A stretch of 64,000 nt of DNA from Acetobacter senegalensis (GCF_001580995.1 NZ_LHZU01000135.1:18845-82844), one strand, 5' to 3'; numbered from the stretch's first letter, positions 17,286 to 26,551 are shown. The notes: a model not told the origin generated them from the letters alone. Translations and numbers: made by a program.

Positions 17286-17414
17286 TCAATGCTGTCTGCA
17301 GCACAAAAGCGTCATTCGTATATCGGCCACAAATGATGGGGTAAAAAACTCTGGCCTGAAAAAAGCCGTCGCCTGATTCATCAGGAACGACCGAGGCATG
17401 AGGCAGACAGGCAT
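17286..17414 (-). CDS. Possible 42-residue leader peptide after riboswitch 2
   Basis: The first ATG after the B12 box on the minus strand (17414) is preceded by GGGAGGAGA at ideal spacing and opens a 42-codon frame ending in CCRQH. The peptide has no recognised family. The riboswitch probably controls access to this ribosome-binding site. The frame may be a leader peptide, a small protein, or the start of a gene lost by deletion. Only the strong ribosome-binding site and its position support it. Confidence 0.35.
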   Translation of the reverse strand: MPVCLMPRSFLMNQATAFFRPEFFTPSFVADIRMTLLCCRQH

Positions 17415-17464
17415 ATATTCTCTCCTCCCTTCGGTCATCCCGCCCGACGGTTGGTGGCTGAGCA

Positions 17465-17665
17465 ATGGCAGGTCTCCTGGCTCACGGATCATGGCCAACC
17501 GGTTCCAACCTTCCCGTCCCCTATGGGAACAGTGGTCCACGTTCAGAGCGAACGAACCAGCGGCATACCGCCTACAGTTGCGGGAGCAGCCTCCGACTTT
17601 GCGCCTGGACGGTCGTCTGACCAGTGCGTGACGGAGTTCCCTATTAACCCGCTTGCGCGGGACCA
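17465..17665 (-). ncRNA. Cobalamin riboswitch 2 (minus strand)
   Basis: On the minus strand the elements run in order: P1/P2 stem start GGTCCCGC (17664 downward), AATAGGGAA, CTGCTCCCGCAACTGTAGGC, CCACTG, GGGAAGG and the B12 box GAGCCAGGAGACCTGCC (17467-17483). The orientation places the Rieske oxygenase and its partner downstream. A ribosome-binding site and small open frame start 53 bases after the B12 box, suggesting translational control. Confidence 0.93.
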
Positions 17666-18062
17666 TTGAAGCGTTTGCCTCTGTAACATGCCGCCAAACG
17701 CATCCAGCGTGCAAGCTGGAACATCATGGATGGGGCAGAAGGCAGATATCAGTTTTTCGCATGTAGAACATCCGTCTGGCTCGCCGACACGCCGGAAAAC
17801 AAGCGCCCCGTTGATAATGTCTCTGGCTTTATCTCCTCCAGGTAAGGCTTTGCTTCCATCAACCCATGAACGATATTTATGTTTTTATGAAATAAAATCA
17901 TTTTTGTTCACTGTATCATTCGGGCATAAAGCAGACACCGCGCTTACCAGTACACATGATGATGACCACGACCTGAGAGAACTGGAAACGAAAATTGGGG
18001 CCATCTTGAATCCCCATAAATCAAATTCTGGTTTTTCGTGGTAAAAGGGATGCAGAGCCATA
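17666..18062. promoter_or_regulatory. Divergent spacer: riboswitch 2 / mesX
   Basis: About 400 bases between the riboswitch (leftward) and mesX (rightward). It must hold both promoters. An AT-rich stretch at 17875-17925 includes ATGA-AATAAA-ATCAT, an inverted-repeat-like element that could be read by the MetR-like regulator. A plus-strand open frame (17688-18044) has no ribosome-binding site or motif and is not called. Confidence 0.4.
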
Positions 18063-19046
18063 ATGATTAAGGACTTTACATTCAGTATCAATCGACTTCG
18101 CTTTGATGAGAACTATCATCCATCCGATAAGACGCGCCTCACGACCAATTTCGCCAATCTGGCGAGAGGGGAAAGCCGTCAGGAAAACCTGCGTAATGTC
18201 CTGCTGATGATTGACAATCGTTTCAATGATCTGGCCCATTGGGATAATCCCAATAGGGATCGCTATTCCGTCGAGCTTGAAATCATTTCCGTCGACATGG
18301 ATATCGATTTTTCTGGCAAAAGCGACAGCTTTCCGCTGATCGAAGTTCTGAACACGACGATTGTCGATAAAAAAGCCAACAAGCGCATAGAAGGTCTCAC
18401 AGGGAACAGTTTTTCCTCGTATGTGCGGGACTATGACTTCAGCGTGTTGCTACCGAAATATAACAAAGATAAGCCAGAATTTAGTGTTCCTGATAATTAC
18501 GGGAACTTGCATGGAAATCTTTTTAAGAGCGTTGTGAATTCCACGGCGTACAAAAATAATTTCAGGAAGCCCCCTGTCATATGCCTTAGTGTCTCAACCA
18601 ATCGGATCTATCATCGGACAGAAAATCAGCATCCTGTATTGGGTATTGAATATCAGCAGCGCGAATTTTCCCTGACGGATTACTATTTTGAAAAAATGGG
18701 AATGCAGGTTCGCTATTTTATGCCGCCCAATAGCATGGCACCATTGGCGTTCTATTTCTCCGGCGATCTGCTGTCTGATTACTCCGCTCTTGAGCTTATC
18801 AGCACCATCAGCACGATGGAGTCTTTCCAGAAAGTTTACCGTCCTGAAATTTACAATGCCAATTCTGTTGCTGCTGATTGTTATCAGCCGAGCCTGAAGC
18901 ATCAGGACTATTCAAATACCCGAATTGTCTACGATCGCGAGGAGCGCAGCCAGCTGGCGACCGCACAGGGGAAATATACGGAAGAGAATTTCATCAAGCC
19001 GTATCACGATGTTCTTGAGCAGTGGTCTGCCAGTTACGCCGTTTGA
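18063..19046 (+). CDS. mesX: MesX, DUF1852 partner of methionine synthase MesD
   Basis: 327 residues, MIKDFTFSINRLRFDENYHP at the start, a family recognised as DUF1852. Members sit directly upstream of short MetE-like methionine synthases. Work on Acinetobacter named the pair MesX/MesD and found that MesX is required for MesD activity together with oxygen. No membrane segments or known cofactor motifs are visible. It is 27 bases upstream of mesD, in an operon followed by a MetR-like regulator. Lower GC than the flanking genes is apparent in places. The assignment is strong from sequence plus context. Confidence 0.88.
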   Translation: MIKDFTFSINRLRFDENYHPSDKTRLTTNFANLARGESRQENLRNVLLMIDNRFNDLAHWDNPNRDRYSVELEIISVDMDIDFSGKSDSFPLIEVLNTTIVDKKANKRIEGLTGNSFSSYVRDYDFSVLLPKYNKDKPEFSVPDNYGNLHGNLFKSVVNSTAYKNNFRKPPVICLSVSTNRIYHRTENQHPVLGIEYQQREFSLTDYYFEKMGMQVRYFMPPNSMAPLAFYFSGDLLSDYSALELISTISTMESFQKVYRPEIYNANSVAADCYQPSLKHQDYSNTRIVYDREERSQLATAQGKYTEENFIKPYHDVLEQWSASYAV

Positions 19047-19073
19047 TCAATCAGAAACACAAGGCCATCCCTT

Positions 19074-20102
19074 ATGAAAACACAGCTCCCTACCTCAACG
19101 GCCGGCAGCCTGCCCAAACCTTCATGGCTTGCCAAACCCGAGACGCTCTGGTCACCCTGGAAATTGCAGGGTGAGGAACTGATCAAGGGTAAACAGGATG
19201 CGCTGCGTCTAACCCTGGACGATCAGGATCGTGCCGGAATTGATATCGTCAGCGATGGTGAGCAGACACGTCAGCATTTCGTCACGTCGTTTATTGAGCA
19301 TCTCAGTGGTGTCGACTTCGAAAACCGTCAGACGGTTAAAATTCGCAACCGCTACGATGCAAGTGTGCCGTCAGTCGTAGGCACCGTGACGCGTGAGAAG
19401 CCGGTCTTTGTCGAGGATGCGAAGTTTTTACGCACACTGACGAAGAAGCCCATCAAGTGGGCGCTGCCTGGCCCTATGACCATGATCGATACACTTTATG
19501 ACGGCCACTATAAAAGTCGCGAGAAACTGGCCTGGGAATTCGCCAAAATCCTCAATCAGGAAGCCAAAGAGCTGGAGGCGGTAGGCGTCGATATCATCCA
19601 GTTTGATGAACCCGCCTTCAATGTTTTCTTTGATGAGGTGAATGACTGGGGTATCGCAACATTAGAAAAAGCTATTGAAGGACTGAAATGCGAAACCGCA
19701 GTCCATATCTGCTACGGCTATGGCATCAAAGCCAATATTGACTGGAAAAATACTCTTGGTCAGGAATGGAGACAATATGAAGAGATCTTTCCCAGACTGC
19801 AGAAATCCAATATCGATCTGATTTCACTGGAATGTCAGAACTCCCGCGTTCCGATGGATCTGATTGAACTCATTCGTGGAAAAAAGGTCATGGTCGGCGC
19901 TATTGATGTGGCAACCAATACCATTGAGACGCCCGAGAAGGTCGCTGACATCTTGCGAAAGGCACTTCAGTTTGTCGATGCCGACAAGCTTTATCCCTGC
20001 ACCAACTGCGGTATGGCTCCTTTGTCGCGCGAAGTGGCGCGAGGCAAACTCAATGCCTTAGGCGCAGGCGTGGAAATTGTTCGCAAAGAGCTCTCGGTCT
20101 GA
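19074..20102 (+). CDS. mesD: MesD-type short methionine synthase (MetE C-terminal family)
   Basis: 342 residues equal to the catalytic C-terminal barrel of cobalamin-independent methionine synthase, without the N-terminal folate-binding half. The zinc ligands are in place: His and Cys in VHICYGYG, Glu in SLECQNS and Cys in YPCTNCGMAPL. Such core-MetE proteins paired with DUF1852 (MesX) form the MesD family, which methylates homocysteine without cobalamin and needs oxygen; the methyl donor is not settled. The upstream MesX gene and downstream MetR-like gene support a role in methionine synthesis when B12 is lacking. Confidence 0.9.
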   Translation: MKTQLPTSTAGSLPKPSWLAKPETLWSPWKLQGEELIKGKQDALRLTLDDQDRAGIDIVSDGEQTRQHFVTSFIEHLSGVDFENRQTVKIRNRYDASVPSVVGTVTREKPVFVEDAKFLRTLTKKPIKWALPGPMTMIDTLYDGHYKSREKLAWEFAKILNQEAKELEAVGVDIIQFDEPAFNVFFDEVNDWGIATLEKAIEGLKCETAVHICYGYGIKANIDWKNTLGQEWRQYEEIFPRLQKSNIDLISLECQNSRVPMDLIELIRGKKVMVGAIDVATNTIETPEKVADILRKALQFVDADKLYPCTNCGMAPLSREVARGKLNALGAGVEIVRKELSV

Positions 20103-20424
20103 GAGACCGCTGGATTGGGATTTCGGTGGGAGGAAGAGGCGCAGAGACAACCACGTCGGTGCACTCTTCCGATAGCCTGCTTTTTAGTGTGTCAGTCATG
20201 TCAGGCGGAAAGAGGTGCAGCGCCCACTTTTTTCCTGAAGGCTTCAGGCGGAAGATTGAGGCCGCATTTAAATCCAGAACGAAGAAAGCGGTAGTTGTCA
20301 GTCGAAACCATGGGAAACTATCCGAATGGATCGCGCAGAAGCGTCACGATAAGCATTTATAAAAATGAATTAAAATGATATATTTTTATCATTATATGAA
20401 TTTTATGCATTTATTGGACGAGAC
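20103..20424. promoter_or_regulatory. mesD-LysR spacer with AT-rich palindrome at 20374-20393
   Basis: The 322-base spacer holds a perfect inverted repeat: AATGATA (20374-20380), 6-base spacer TATTTT, TATCATT (20387-20393), about 30 bases before the LysR-type gene. Its position suggests an operator for autoregulation; it also vaguely resembles Fur-type sites. A 78-codon frame at 20126-20362 lacks a ribosome-binding site and motifs and is not called. Confidence 0.45.
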
Positions 20425-21324
20425 ATGAGTATTCTGGAGCGCAGTCATCTGACAATCATTCGGGAAGTCACGCGAGAGGGCTCGTTGACGGCCGCCGGGA
20501 TGCGCTTGAATCTGACCCAGCCAGCGCTCAGCCATTCTATCCGCAAGATCGAGCAGCAGCTCGGCGTAAAGATATGGCGGCGAGAGGGACGGTCACTCGT
20601 GCTCACCCAGGCAGGGGAATGGCTGTTATCACTGGCGAACCGTCTGCTTCCGCAGTTTGAACTTGCAGAAAATCGCCTTGAACAATTCGCAAATGGCGAG
20701 CGCGGTACACTACGCATCGGCATGGAATGCCACCCCTGCTATCAGTGGCTCCTGAAGGTGGTCTCTCCCTATTTAGATAGATGGCCGAAGGTTGATGTGG
20801 ATGTGCGACAGAAGTTCCAGTTTGGTGGGATTGGCGCGCTGTTCAGTAATGAAGTTGATATTCTGGTCACACCTGATCCGCTTTACAAACCCGGCCTGAC
20901 GTTCACACCGGTTTTTGATTATGAACTCGTTCTGGCTGTTGGTCCCGAACATCCTTTACGTGAGGAAAAGTTCGTATTGCCGGAGCAGCTTGCAGATGAA
21001 ACATTGATTACCTATCCCGTTCCGTCAGAACGGCTTGATATTTACACGCAGTTTCTGCAACCAGCCGGGATTGGCCCACGGCAGCAAAAGCAGATTGAGA
21101 CGACGGACATCATGCTGGTGATGGTGACCCATGGAAGGGGCGTCGCAGCGCTACCGCGCTGGCTGGTGGAAGAGTATGCCTCCCGCTTTGAACTTTACCC
21201 TGTAAAACTTGGCAAAAAAGGCATTGCGAAACAGATATTTCTTGGTCGCCGCGAAACTGACGAAGAGATTCAATATCTGCGAGATTTTATCGAATTCGCC
21301 GCTTCACCTCATTCAGATCGTTAA
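20425..21324 (+). CDS. metR: LysR-family regulator, MetR-like
   Basis: 299 residues. The N-terminal winged helix-turn-helix is clear (LTAAGMRLNLTQPALSHSIRKIEQQLGVKIWRR) and is followed by a substrate-binding domain starting near residue 90 with LRIGMECHPCYQWLLKVV. MetR proteins share this start of the effector domain (IAxECHxCFxWL), and MetR responds to homocysteine. The gene follows mesX-mesD on the same strand, so it most likely activates them when homocysteine accumulates. A palindrome just upstream may be its operator. Confidence 0.85.
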   Translation: MSILERSHLTIIREVTREGSLTAAGMRLNLTQPALSHSIRKIEQQLGVKIWRREGRSLVLTQAGEWLLSLANRLLPQFELAENRLEQFANGERGTLRIGMECHPCYQWLLKVVSPYLDRWPKVDVDVRQKFQFGGIGALFSNEVDILVTPDPLYKPGLTFTPVFDYELVLAVGPEHPLREEKFVLPEQLADETLITYPVPSERLDIYTQFLQPAGIGPRQQKQIETTDIMLVMVTHGRGVAALPRWLVEEYASRFELYPVKLGKKGIAKQIFLGRRETDEEIQYLRDFIEFAASPHSDR

Positions 21325-21587
21325 GGATTGTTTCCGAAATTCACATTTAGAATATCTTCGCGTCTCTGCTTTTTTACGATGTCCGGTTTCTCTCTTTTCC
21401 TTTCGATACCGATGTTCCGTTTACGCCTCACCTCAGCCATTTGACCTTCGATCTGCGTTGCCAGAGAGCAGACATGGGGCCGACCAATCCCTTTGAAACT
21501 GCGATTTGTGCATGCGCCTCCTGCGACTACGCGGCCCCTTATTATCTTCCATTCGCTTGAGAATACTAACCATACGGTGATGAACGG

Positions 21588-23843
21588 TCAGAACTCCGAA
21601 ACAACTGAGAAAAACGTTCCGCGCCGCTGACCATATTGTGCCTGATAGATTCCGACCCCGCTGCCGTTCCTGAGCTGATAGCGTTTATCGAACAGATTAA
21701 CGACATCAGCCCGCACCTTGATGTCGTGTCCGAATGGAACCTTTGTGAAGGTGTGTTGGTAGCCAATGTTGAACACGTCATATTCCGGCTCTTTCTCAAG
21801 GTTCGCAAAGCCGCTGCGCAGGCCATAACCATAGACGAAATCGACATAGGCCATATCGTGCTTCGTGGTCCACGAAGCGCCGGCTGTCGCGGTGAATTCT
21901 CCCTGATGGTCAAGCTGGATGGCGTGACTCTTGATATAGGCCAGCTCAGCCGTATCAAACTGGTATTGTGCGGAATTGATGTCACGAGCCGACGTTTTTA
22001 CGTAGGAAAAATTCCCGAATAATGACCATGGCCCATGTTTCCATGAACTTCCGAATTCGGCACCGTAGACCCGGCCACGTTTGTAGCTGAATGGTGCCAG
22101 GATCACCGCACGGCCGAACTGTCCGAGATCGGTGAGATCGTGCGCCCATTTGGCGTAGGCATCGAGTGTGATCTGGAACTCGGGCGTGATGCGCTGAAGA
22201 ATGCCCCCATCCACATAGTTTGATTTTTCGACCTTCGTCGCGTCATTGATCAGGTTAGCTGCAGCATTGGTTGTGCCTACGAATTTGGCCAATGTTGATG
22301 GATAGACATACTGGGGTGAAGGTGGAGCGAAATAGCGCGAATAACCGATGTGAAGGGTCGTGGTTCGTGTCGGTTTCCAGACCATGTTCGCACGGGGACT
22401 CAACTGTCCCTCGTTGCCAAAGGAGGACGCGAACCGGTCGTAACGGATACCATAATTGAACGTCAGATTACGGGTGATCTTGTATTCGTCCTGGATATAC
22501 GCCCCGGCCTCGACCGACCAGTTGCCTGTGTTGTCGATCAGGCGCACCGGTACATTCGAACTCTGTTTTCCTTGCGCATCGACGGGAAAGGCCAACGTAT
22601 TGGTATCCAGCCGTTCGGACGTGTATTGCCCCAGAAGACCGGCCCGCAACGTATGGTGGTGCGCTACCTCGTATGACAGATCGAACTGCATGCCGCCGGT
22701 TGTGAAGTCGTTGACCTCATGTTCGGAAACACCCTGATAAATCAGGTCACGATCGCGATCGGGCGTGTAATCGATCCGGCCATAACGGAAATAGGGTGAT
22801 GCCTGAAAGTTCAGCTTGTCCGTTGTACGCTGATAGGAGAGCACAGCGTAGTAATTCTGTTCCGTCTGGCTGTCATTCATCTTCGCCCAGTTCATTGACG
22901 GATCATGAGGATTCACGCCGGCCACAGCATAAATGGTGGTATAGTCGGGGCTGTTCACATCGAATGTCTTGAACGAATTGGGAATTTCGAAATCCGCATA
23001 GGAGGCGCTGGTGAGCAGCGTCACCCTGCTGACATCGTCAATATGGTAGGACAGGTAGGAGAAGGCTTTTTCCTGCTCCGTCACATCATGAACGGCTCGG
23101 AAGGTATCGCTCGGGTTTTCAATACCGATATTGTTACGGGTGAACGACAGCGTGGTGAAATAATCCAGCTTTCCATGCTGGCCACCAAGCTGCGCGGACG
23201 GCACGAACGTGTTGTAGCTCCCGCCATAAAGCGAGACCTGGTTGTGCTTCAGGCTGTCGCCGGTCTTGGTGGTCACATCCACCACGCCTGCTGTGCGGAA
23301 GCCGAACTGTGCTGGCAGGGTTCCGGTCAGTAGATCCACCGACTGGATGATGCGGGTATCAAGTTCCTGCCCGAAGCCGTTCAGTCCTTCGGGCAGCAGC
23401 ACACCGTTGACGCGGTAAGTGAGACCCCCGTGCTCTCCACGCACATGGACCTCGCCATAACTGTCGAGCACGACGCCGGGCACACGCAGAAGGATTTGGC
23501 TGAAGGCCGCATTCTGTCCCCCAGGTGTGGTGGTAATCTGGTGCTGGTCGATGTGGTAATCGACAGCTCCCAAGCCGGGGAAAATGCGCGCGCGCTCCTG
23601 GTTAAGGTGGCCGACGACATTGATGTGCTCAGGGGCGCTTGAGTCGGTCGGAGCCGATTTTCCAGACGGTGTGGCCTTCTTCCGTGCGCTTTTTTTTCTC
23701 TCGTGGCGGGCAGATTCGACATTCTGCGTCGCTGATGCGGGCTTGACGGTCATAGTGCCCGTACCCAGAGCGATAGTTTCATCAGCCTTTGCCGTGTTCA
23801 TGCAGAACCAGCTCAGTCCCGCAGCCACGCAGGAACACAGCAT
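21588..23843 (-). CDS. TonB-dependent receptor, possibly for manganese
   Basis: About 751 residues from ATG 23843 ([15 protein letters not shown], a signal peptide core ending near AKADE). The frame extends to 23945, but that would translate the palindrome at 23916-23929 that is shared with the mntH promoter, so an inner start is favoured; no strong ribosome-binding site marks it. A long N-terminal lysine-rich linker precedes the plug domain ([20 protein letters not shown], then [20 protein letters not shown]). The C-terminus ends in phenylalanine (FFSVVSEF). The barrel type is that of metal/unknown-ligand receptors, not classic siderophore ones. Context with mntH and a shared operator suggests Mn2+ uptake. 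Confidence 0.8.
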   Translation of the reverse strand: MLCSCVAAGLSWFCMNTAKADETIALGTGTMTVKPASATQNVESARHERKKSARKKATPSGKSAPTDSSAPEHINVVGHLNQERARIFPGLGAVDYHIDQHQITTTPGGQNAAFSQILLRVPGVVLDSYGEVHVRGEHGGLTYRVNGVLLPEGLNGFGQELDTRIIQSVDLLTGTLPAQFGFRTAGVVDVTTKTGDSLKHNQVSLYGGSYNTFVPSAQLGGQHGKLDYFTTLSFTRNNIGIENPSDTFRAVHDVTEQEKAFSYLSYHIDDVSRVTLLTSASYADFEIPNSFKTFDVNSPDYTTIYAVAGVNPHDPSMNWAKMNDSQTEQNYYAVLSYQRTTDKLNFQASPYFRYGRIDYTPDRDRDLIYQGVSEHEVNDFTTGGMQFDLSYEVAHHHTLRAGLLGQYTSERLDTNTLAFPVDAQGKQSSNVPVRLIDNTGNWSVEAGAYIQDEYKITRNLTFNYGIRYDRFASSFGNEGQLSPRANMVWKPTRTTTLHIGYSRYFAPPSPQYVYPSTLAKFVGTTNAAANLINDATKVEKSNYVDGGILQRITPEFQITLDAYAKWAHDLTDLGQFGRAVILAPFSYKRGRVYGAEFGSSWKHGPWSLFGNFSYVKTSARDINSAQYQFDTAELAYIKSHAIQLDHQGEFTATAGASWTTKHDMAYVDFVYGYGLRSGFANLEKEPEYDVFNIGYQHTFTKVPFGHDIKVRADVVNLFDKRYQLRNGSGVGIYQAQYGQRRGTFFSVVSEF

Positions 23844-23915
23844 AGCGCGTGAACTCGCGCGAAGTCGGATGCATTTATGACCGGAATTCTCCCCGGAATG
23901 CCTGTGCTTATAGGA

Positions 23916-23929
23916 ATAGCATTTGCTAT
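23916..23929. promoter_or_regulatory. Palindrome ATAGCATTTGCTAT upstream of TonB receptor
   Basis: Perfect inverted repeat ATAGCA-TT-TGCTAT. The identical 14-mer recurs at 24981-24994, upstream of mntH. Shared placement ahead of an mntH gene and a receptor suggests a manganese-responsive (Mur- or MntR-type) operator. The regulator itself is not in the window. Confidence 0.6.
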
Positions 23930-23990
23930 ATTTCGAGGTGAGCATGAGGATATGGTTCTTCTGTGAAGGGTGCCCCGAGGGCGGTTGAGC

Positions 23991-24892
23991 CTAGGAAATC
24001 GTGTCGAAAAGCAGTTTGAAGTTGAGAACCAGAATGACAACCGCCTCGATCCACGAGAGCGCGGCGAGTTTCCTGGAAATGACGAACTCGCCCATTTTTC
24101 GGCGGTCGGAGACGAACAGGACCAGAGGAATGACGGCAAAGGGCAGTTGTATCGACAGGATGACTTGGCTGAACAGCAGCAACTCGCGATGTACAGCATC
24201 TGGCTATTGGTCACGACCTCAGGCGACGGAAGGAAACCCTTCACGATACCCGCCAGAGGCGGGGCTGCCGCCACGACCTGAACGGCGAAGCAAATGGCAA
24301 TGATGCTCAGAAGCCCGATGATAAAGGCTTCCAGATAGCGGAAGCCCCTGTTCATCAGGAACAGGATAATGAAGGTATCGAGCACCGAGATCACGGCGCC
24401 CGCAAGCAAAGGAATCCCGAACAGGAGTTGAAGCGCCACGGCCGTGCCGATGACCTCGGCCAGATCACAGGCGATGATGGCCAGTTCGCAGGCCAGCCAC
24501 AGTATGATGTTGATGGCCGGTGGAAAATGGTCGCGACAGGCCTGTGCGAGATCCCGCCCGGTCGCGATGCCCAACCGTGCTGACAGGCCCTGGAGTAGGA
24601 TCGCCATCAGGTTCGACAGCATAATAACGGAAAGCAAGGTGTAGCCGAACTGCGCACCGTCCTGGAGATCGGTCGTCCAATTGCCGGGATCCATATAGCC
24701 GACCGAGACCATGTAACCCGACCCCACGAAGGCCAGAAAACGCCGGAGCCAAGATGCGTCGCCAGACGACAGATGCACCGTGGCAAAGGCTTCCGGCAGG
24801 CTGTTACTGTCGGTTTCCGTCAGCTTGGCAAAGCGCGAGACTCTAGGTTTCGAGACAGGAGACGGAGTGCTGACGTGAGTGCGATGGGCCAT
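23991..24892 (-). pseudogene. mntH: mntH (Nramp manganese transporter) with internal deletion
   Basis: The first 235 codons encode a normal Nramp N-terminus, including the metal-binding DPGN motif ([11 protein letters not shown]) in helix 1 and helices 2-5. At NSQMLYIA the frame breaks. The sequence resumes in another frame with [20 protein letters not shown] and runs to the natural-looking end [10 protein letters not shown]. About 150 codons around helices 6-9, including the second metal-binding motif (MPH), are missing. Intact MntH has about 430-450 residues. The product would be inactive for Mn2+ import. The palindrome at 24981-24994 lies about 90 bases before the start. Confidence 0.88.
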
Positions 24893-24980
24893 GATGACCC
24901 AGTAGATCGTACACTGCGACTATATGCAATATGCTATATTAAAAAGTATATACAAAATTATCATGTATATAATCATATAT

Positions 24981-24994
24981 ATAGCATTTGCTAT
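24981..24994. promoter_or_regulatory. Palindrome ATAGCATTTGCTAT upstream of mntH
   Basis: Exact second copy of the 14-bp palindrome at 23916-23929. A weaker relative (TATATGCAATATGCTATA, 24921-24938) lies closer to the mntH start. Likely a manganese-regulator operator. Confidence 0.6.
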
Positions 24995-25143
24995 TCTATC
25001 CTCATTGGAATATATCTCCCAGACAGAAACAATTCTTCCCAGCAAGCTAGCTGTTAGGTTGTCACTCTCTCCCCCCTCCCCGCTCTTTCTCCTGCGCCCG
25101 GATACGCGCTGCCCCGCCCCTCTACGCCAATATACGAAGCAGT

Positions 25144-25153
25144 TGGTTGCGGG
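25144..25153. repeat. Partial copy of tRNA-end repeat
   Basis: TGGTTGCGGG matches the first 10 bases of the 13-bp repeat at 25286 and 62095. A GATTTGAACCT element, as in tRNA T-arms, follows 14 bases later, but the spacing does not fit a tRNA, so this is at most a scrambled relic. Confidence 0.3.
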
Positions 25154-25239
25154 TATCAGGTACCCCGATTTGAACCTACTGGCGCCAAGTCATTGAAATG
25201 ATGGGGAATTTGATAGGCGTGTGGTGTTACGCGCAACAA

Positions 25240-25274
25240 AAAACCCCGTCAAGTCAGGGACTTAGCGGGGTTTT
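25240..25274. terminator. Intrinsic terminator hairpin
   Basis: AAAACCCCG (25240-25248) pairs with CGGGGTTTT (25266-25274), with an inner AAGT/ACTT extension. It has A- and T-rich flanks on both sides and could stop transcription in either direction. Confidence 0.7.
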
Positions 25275-25285
25275 GAGGGTATCAA

Positions 25286-25298
25286 TGGTTGCGGGGGC
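25286..25298. repeat. 13-bp direct repeat equal to initiator tRNA 3' end (left copy)
   Basis: TGGTTGCGGGGGC; its complement GCCCCCGCAACCA is the 3' end with CCA of initiator tRNA-Met as known from bacteria such as E. coli. The rest of the tRNA is absent. An identical copy in the same orientation is at 62095-62107. Both follow a terminator-like hairpin. This is the pattern expected of leftover attachment sites. Confidence 0.5.
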
Positions 25299-25417
25299 CT
25301 GCAACCAAAGAAAACTGCTGCTTGTCAGCGGGTTCGTAGAGAGGCTCGCTGCATGACATAGTCGATTGATAAACAATCGTTTTTATCAATATTCTATCTC
25401 GCTGCGCCCTCTTTCGA

Positions 25418-25828
25418 TCAGACCGTGTCAGTCAGCCAGTCCTCGGTTCGAAGACCCTCTACCCGCTGAAATTCACGCAGATTACCGGTCACCACAATCA
25501 GCCCTCTGCTCCGGGCATGCCCGGCAATCATGAGGTCATATGGACCTATGATACGGCCATTCCGTTCAAGTTCGGCCCGAATGTCTGCCGTATGGGCGGC
25601 CGCTTCACTGTCGAATGGCAGGATCGCCAGCCTTGCCCCAAAGTGCTCGACCTCACGTCTTGTGCGCACGGGATCAGACGAGCGTTCCGCGCCATAAAGC
25701 AGTTCATACAGAACCACGTCCGAGATGCAAAGTTCCTCCGCACAACTGTTGAACTTCGGACGCAACCCCTGCGGCCGATCTCGCAATACCCGGATACAGA
25801 GGTTCGTATCCAGCAGGTAACGCAGCAT
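25418..25828 (-). CDS. vapC: VapC-type PIN-domain ribonuclease toxin
   Basis: 136 residues. PIN-domain acidic residues are present: LLDTNLCIRVL at the N-terminus (first Asp), ELLYGAE (Glu in the middle), and YDLMIAGHARSRGL with the later Asp, followed by VVTGNLREF. Length is normal for VapC. It directly follows the antitoxin gene: the VapB stop TGA at 25829-25831 abuts the ATG at 25826-25828. VapC toxins cleave specific RNAs, often initiator tRNA or rRNA. With the adjacent antitoxin it forms an apparently intact module, flanked on both sides by mobile-element relics. Confidence 0.92.
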   Translation of the reverse strand: MLRYLLDTNLCIRVLRDRPQGLRPKFNSCAEELCISDVVLYELLYGAERSSDPVRTRREVEHFGARLAILPFDSEAAAHTADIRAELERNGRIIGPYDLMIAGHARSRGLIVVTGNLREFQRVEGLRTEDWLTDTV

Positions 25829-26053
25829 TCAGAGCGCCTCACGTTCCTGCATGACCGGCTGGTTCCGCTCTCCCAGATCCAACCCGGGAGCCGCAAAGAA
25901 ATTATCCCACGCTGCGTCAGCGGGGGCTATGATCCGTCGTGAACCTTCGGACACAATGACGACGTCACGCACTTGCTCCCCGAAGGCGACCATCTTTGGC
26001 AGACGCACTGCCTGCGAGCGGTTGGATAGAAAGAGTGTCGTACGGGTCAGCAT
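25829..26053 (-). CDS. vapB: VapB-type antitoxin (AbrB/SpoVT fold)
   Basis: 74 residues from ATG 26053, which has GGAGGG eight bases upstream; the ATG two codons earlier is too close to that site. The N-terminus TLFLSNRSQAVRLPKMVAFG is the typical VapB swapped-hairpin DNA-binding start (xxFxxNrSQAVRLPxxxxF). The C-terminal half (AAWDNFFAAPGLDLGER) is the toxin-binding tail. It precedes vapC without a gap, and the pair should autoregulate through operators just upstream of 26053. Confidence 0.9.
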   Translation of the reverse strand: MLTRTTLFLSNRSQAVRLPKMVAFGEQVRDVVIVSEGSRRIIAPADAAWDNFFAAPGLDLGERNQPVMQEREAL

Positions 26054-26254
26054 TGGCACATCCCTCCCAATGGATATGCATCATGTATATCCCATTTCAA
26101 CAAAGATGTCCCGTACTTTCAGGCTCCTCCGCACCACATGCATACAATCCGGACAGGTGATACAGTGGCCCTTCCGCCTGCCCGATGATGGGATCGCTCT
26201 CCGGTCTCCCGGAAAGATAAAAAGACAGCATTCATGACGGACAGGCCACGAAAA

Positions 26255-26495
26255 CGGAGTAACGCTTTCGCTTTGGCAGAAGAGCGGGGGCGCCACTTGG
26301 AGGGATGTTTCCAGTGGAGGACAGGGGGCGCCGATTGTTGAACCAGGCGACCCATTTAAGCGTTGCCTACTCAACAGCTTCCCTGTTTTTCCATGACCCC
26401 CGGTCGATAGACGAGTTCGGTTTTATAACGTCCGTTAAATAGTCTCTGCGAGGGCGTTATCATAGAGATCCCCAACACTTCCGACAGACGCGACC
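26255..26495 (-). pseudogene. IS3-family transposase (OrfB) C-terminal remnant
   Basis: The minus strand reads SVGDLYDNA, TINGRYKTELVYRPG, then AVEYATLKWVAWFNNRR and GNIPPSGAPAL. This is the conserved end of IS3-family OrfB (SVGDSYDNALAETINGLYKxE ... WVDWFNNRRLLEPIGNIPPAEAE). Frames shift in at least two places. It belongs with the OrfA relic at 26735-27003; an IS30-like piece sits between them. Confidence 0.72.
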
Positions 26496-26551
26496 AGTTC
26501 AGCGTCAGCCAGTCTTTGCGTGTAGCAAATGGGTACATATTGGACGGATTC

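Noticed and set aside
17465..18062. Cobalamin riboswitch as direct control of mesX-mesD
   Set aside because: The riboswitch is oriented to the minus strand and cannot lie in the mesX transcript leader.
25144..25195. A tRNA gene near 25.15 kb
   Set aside because: Acceptor-like and T-arm-like strings occur but the spacing and the rest of the cloverleaf are missing.
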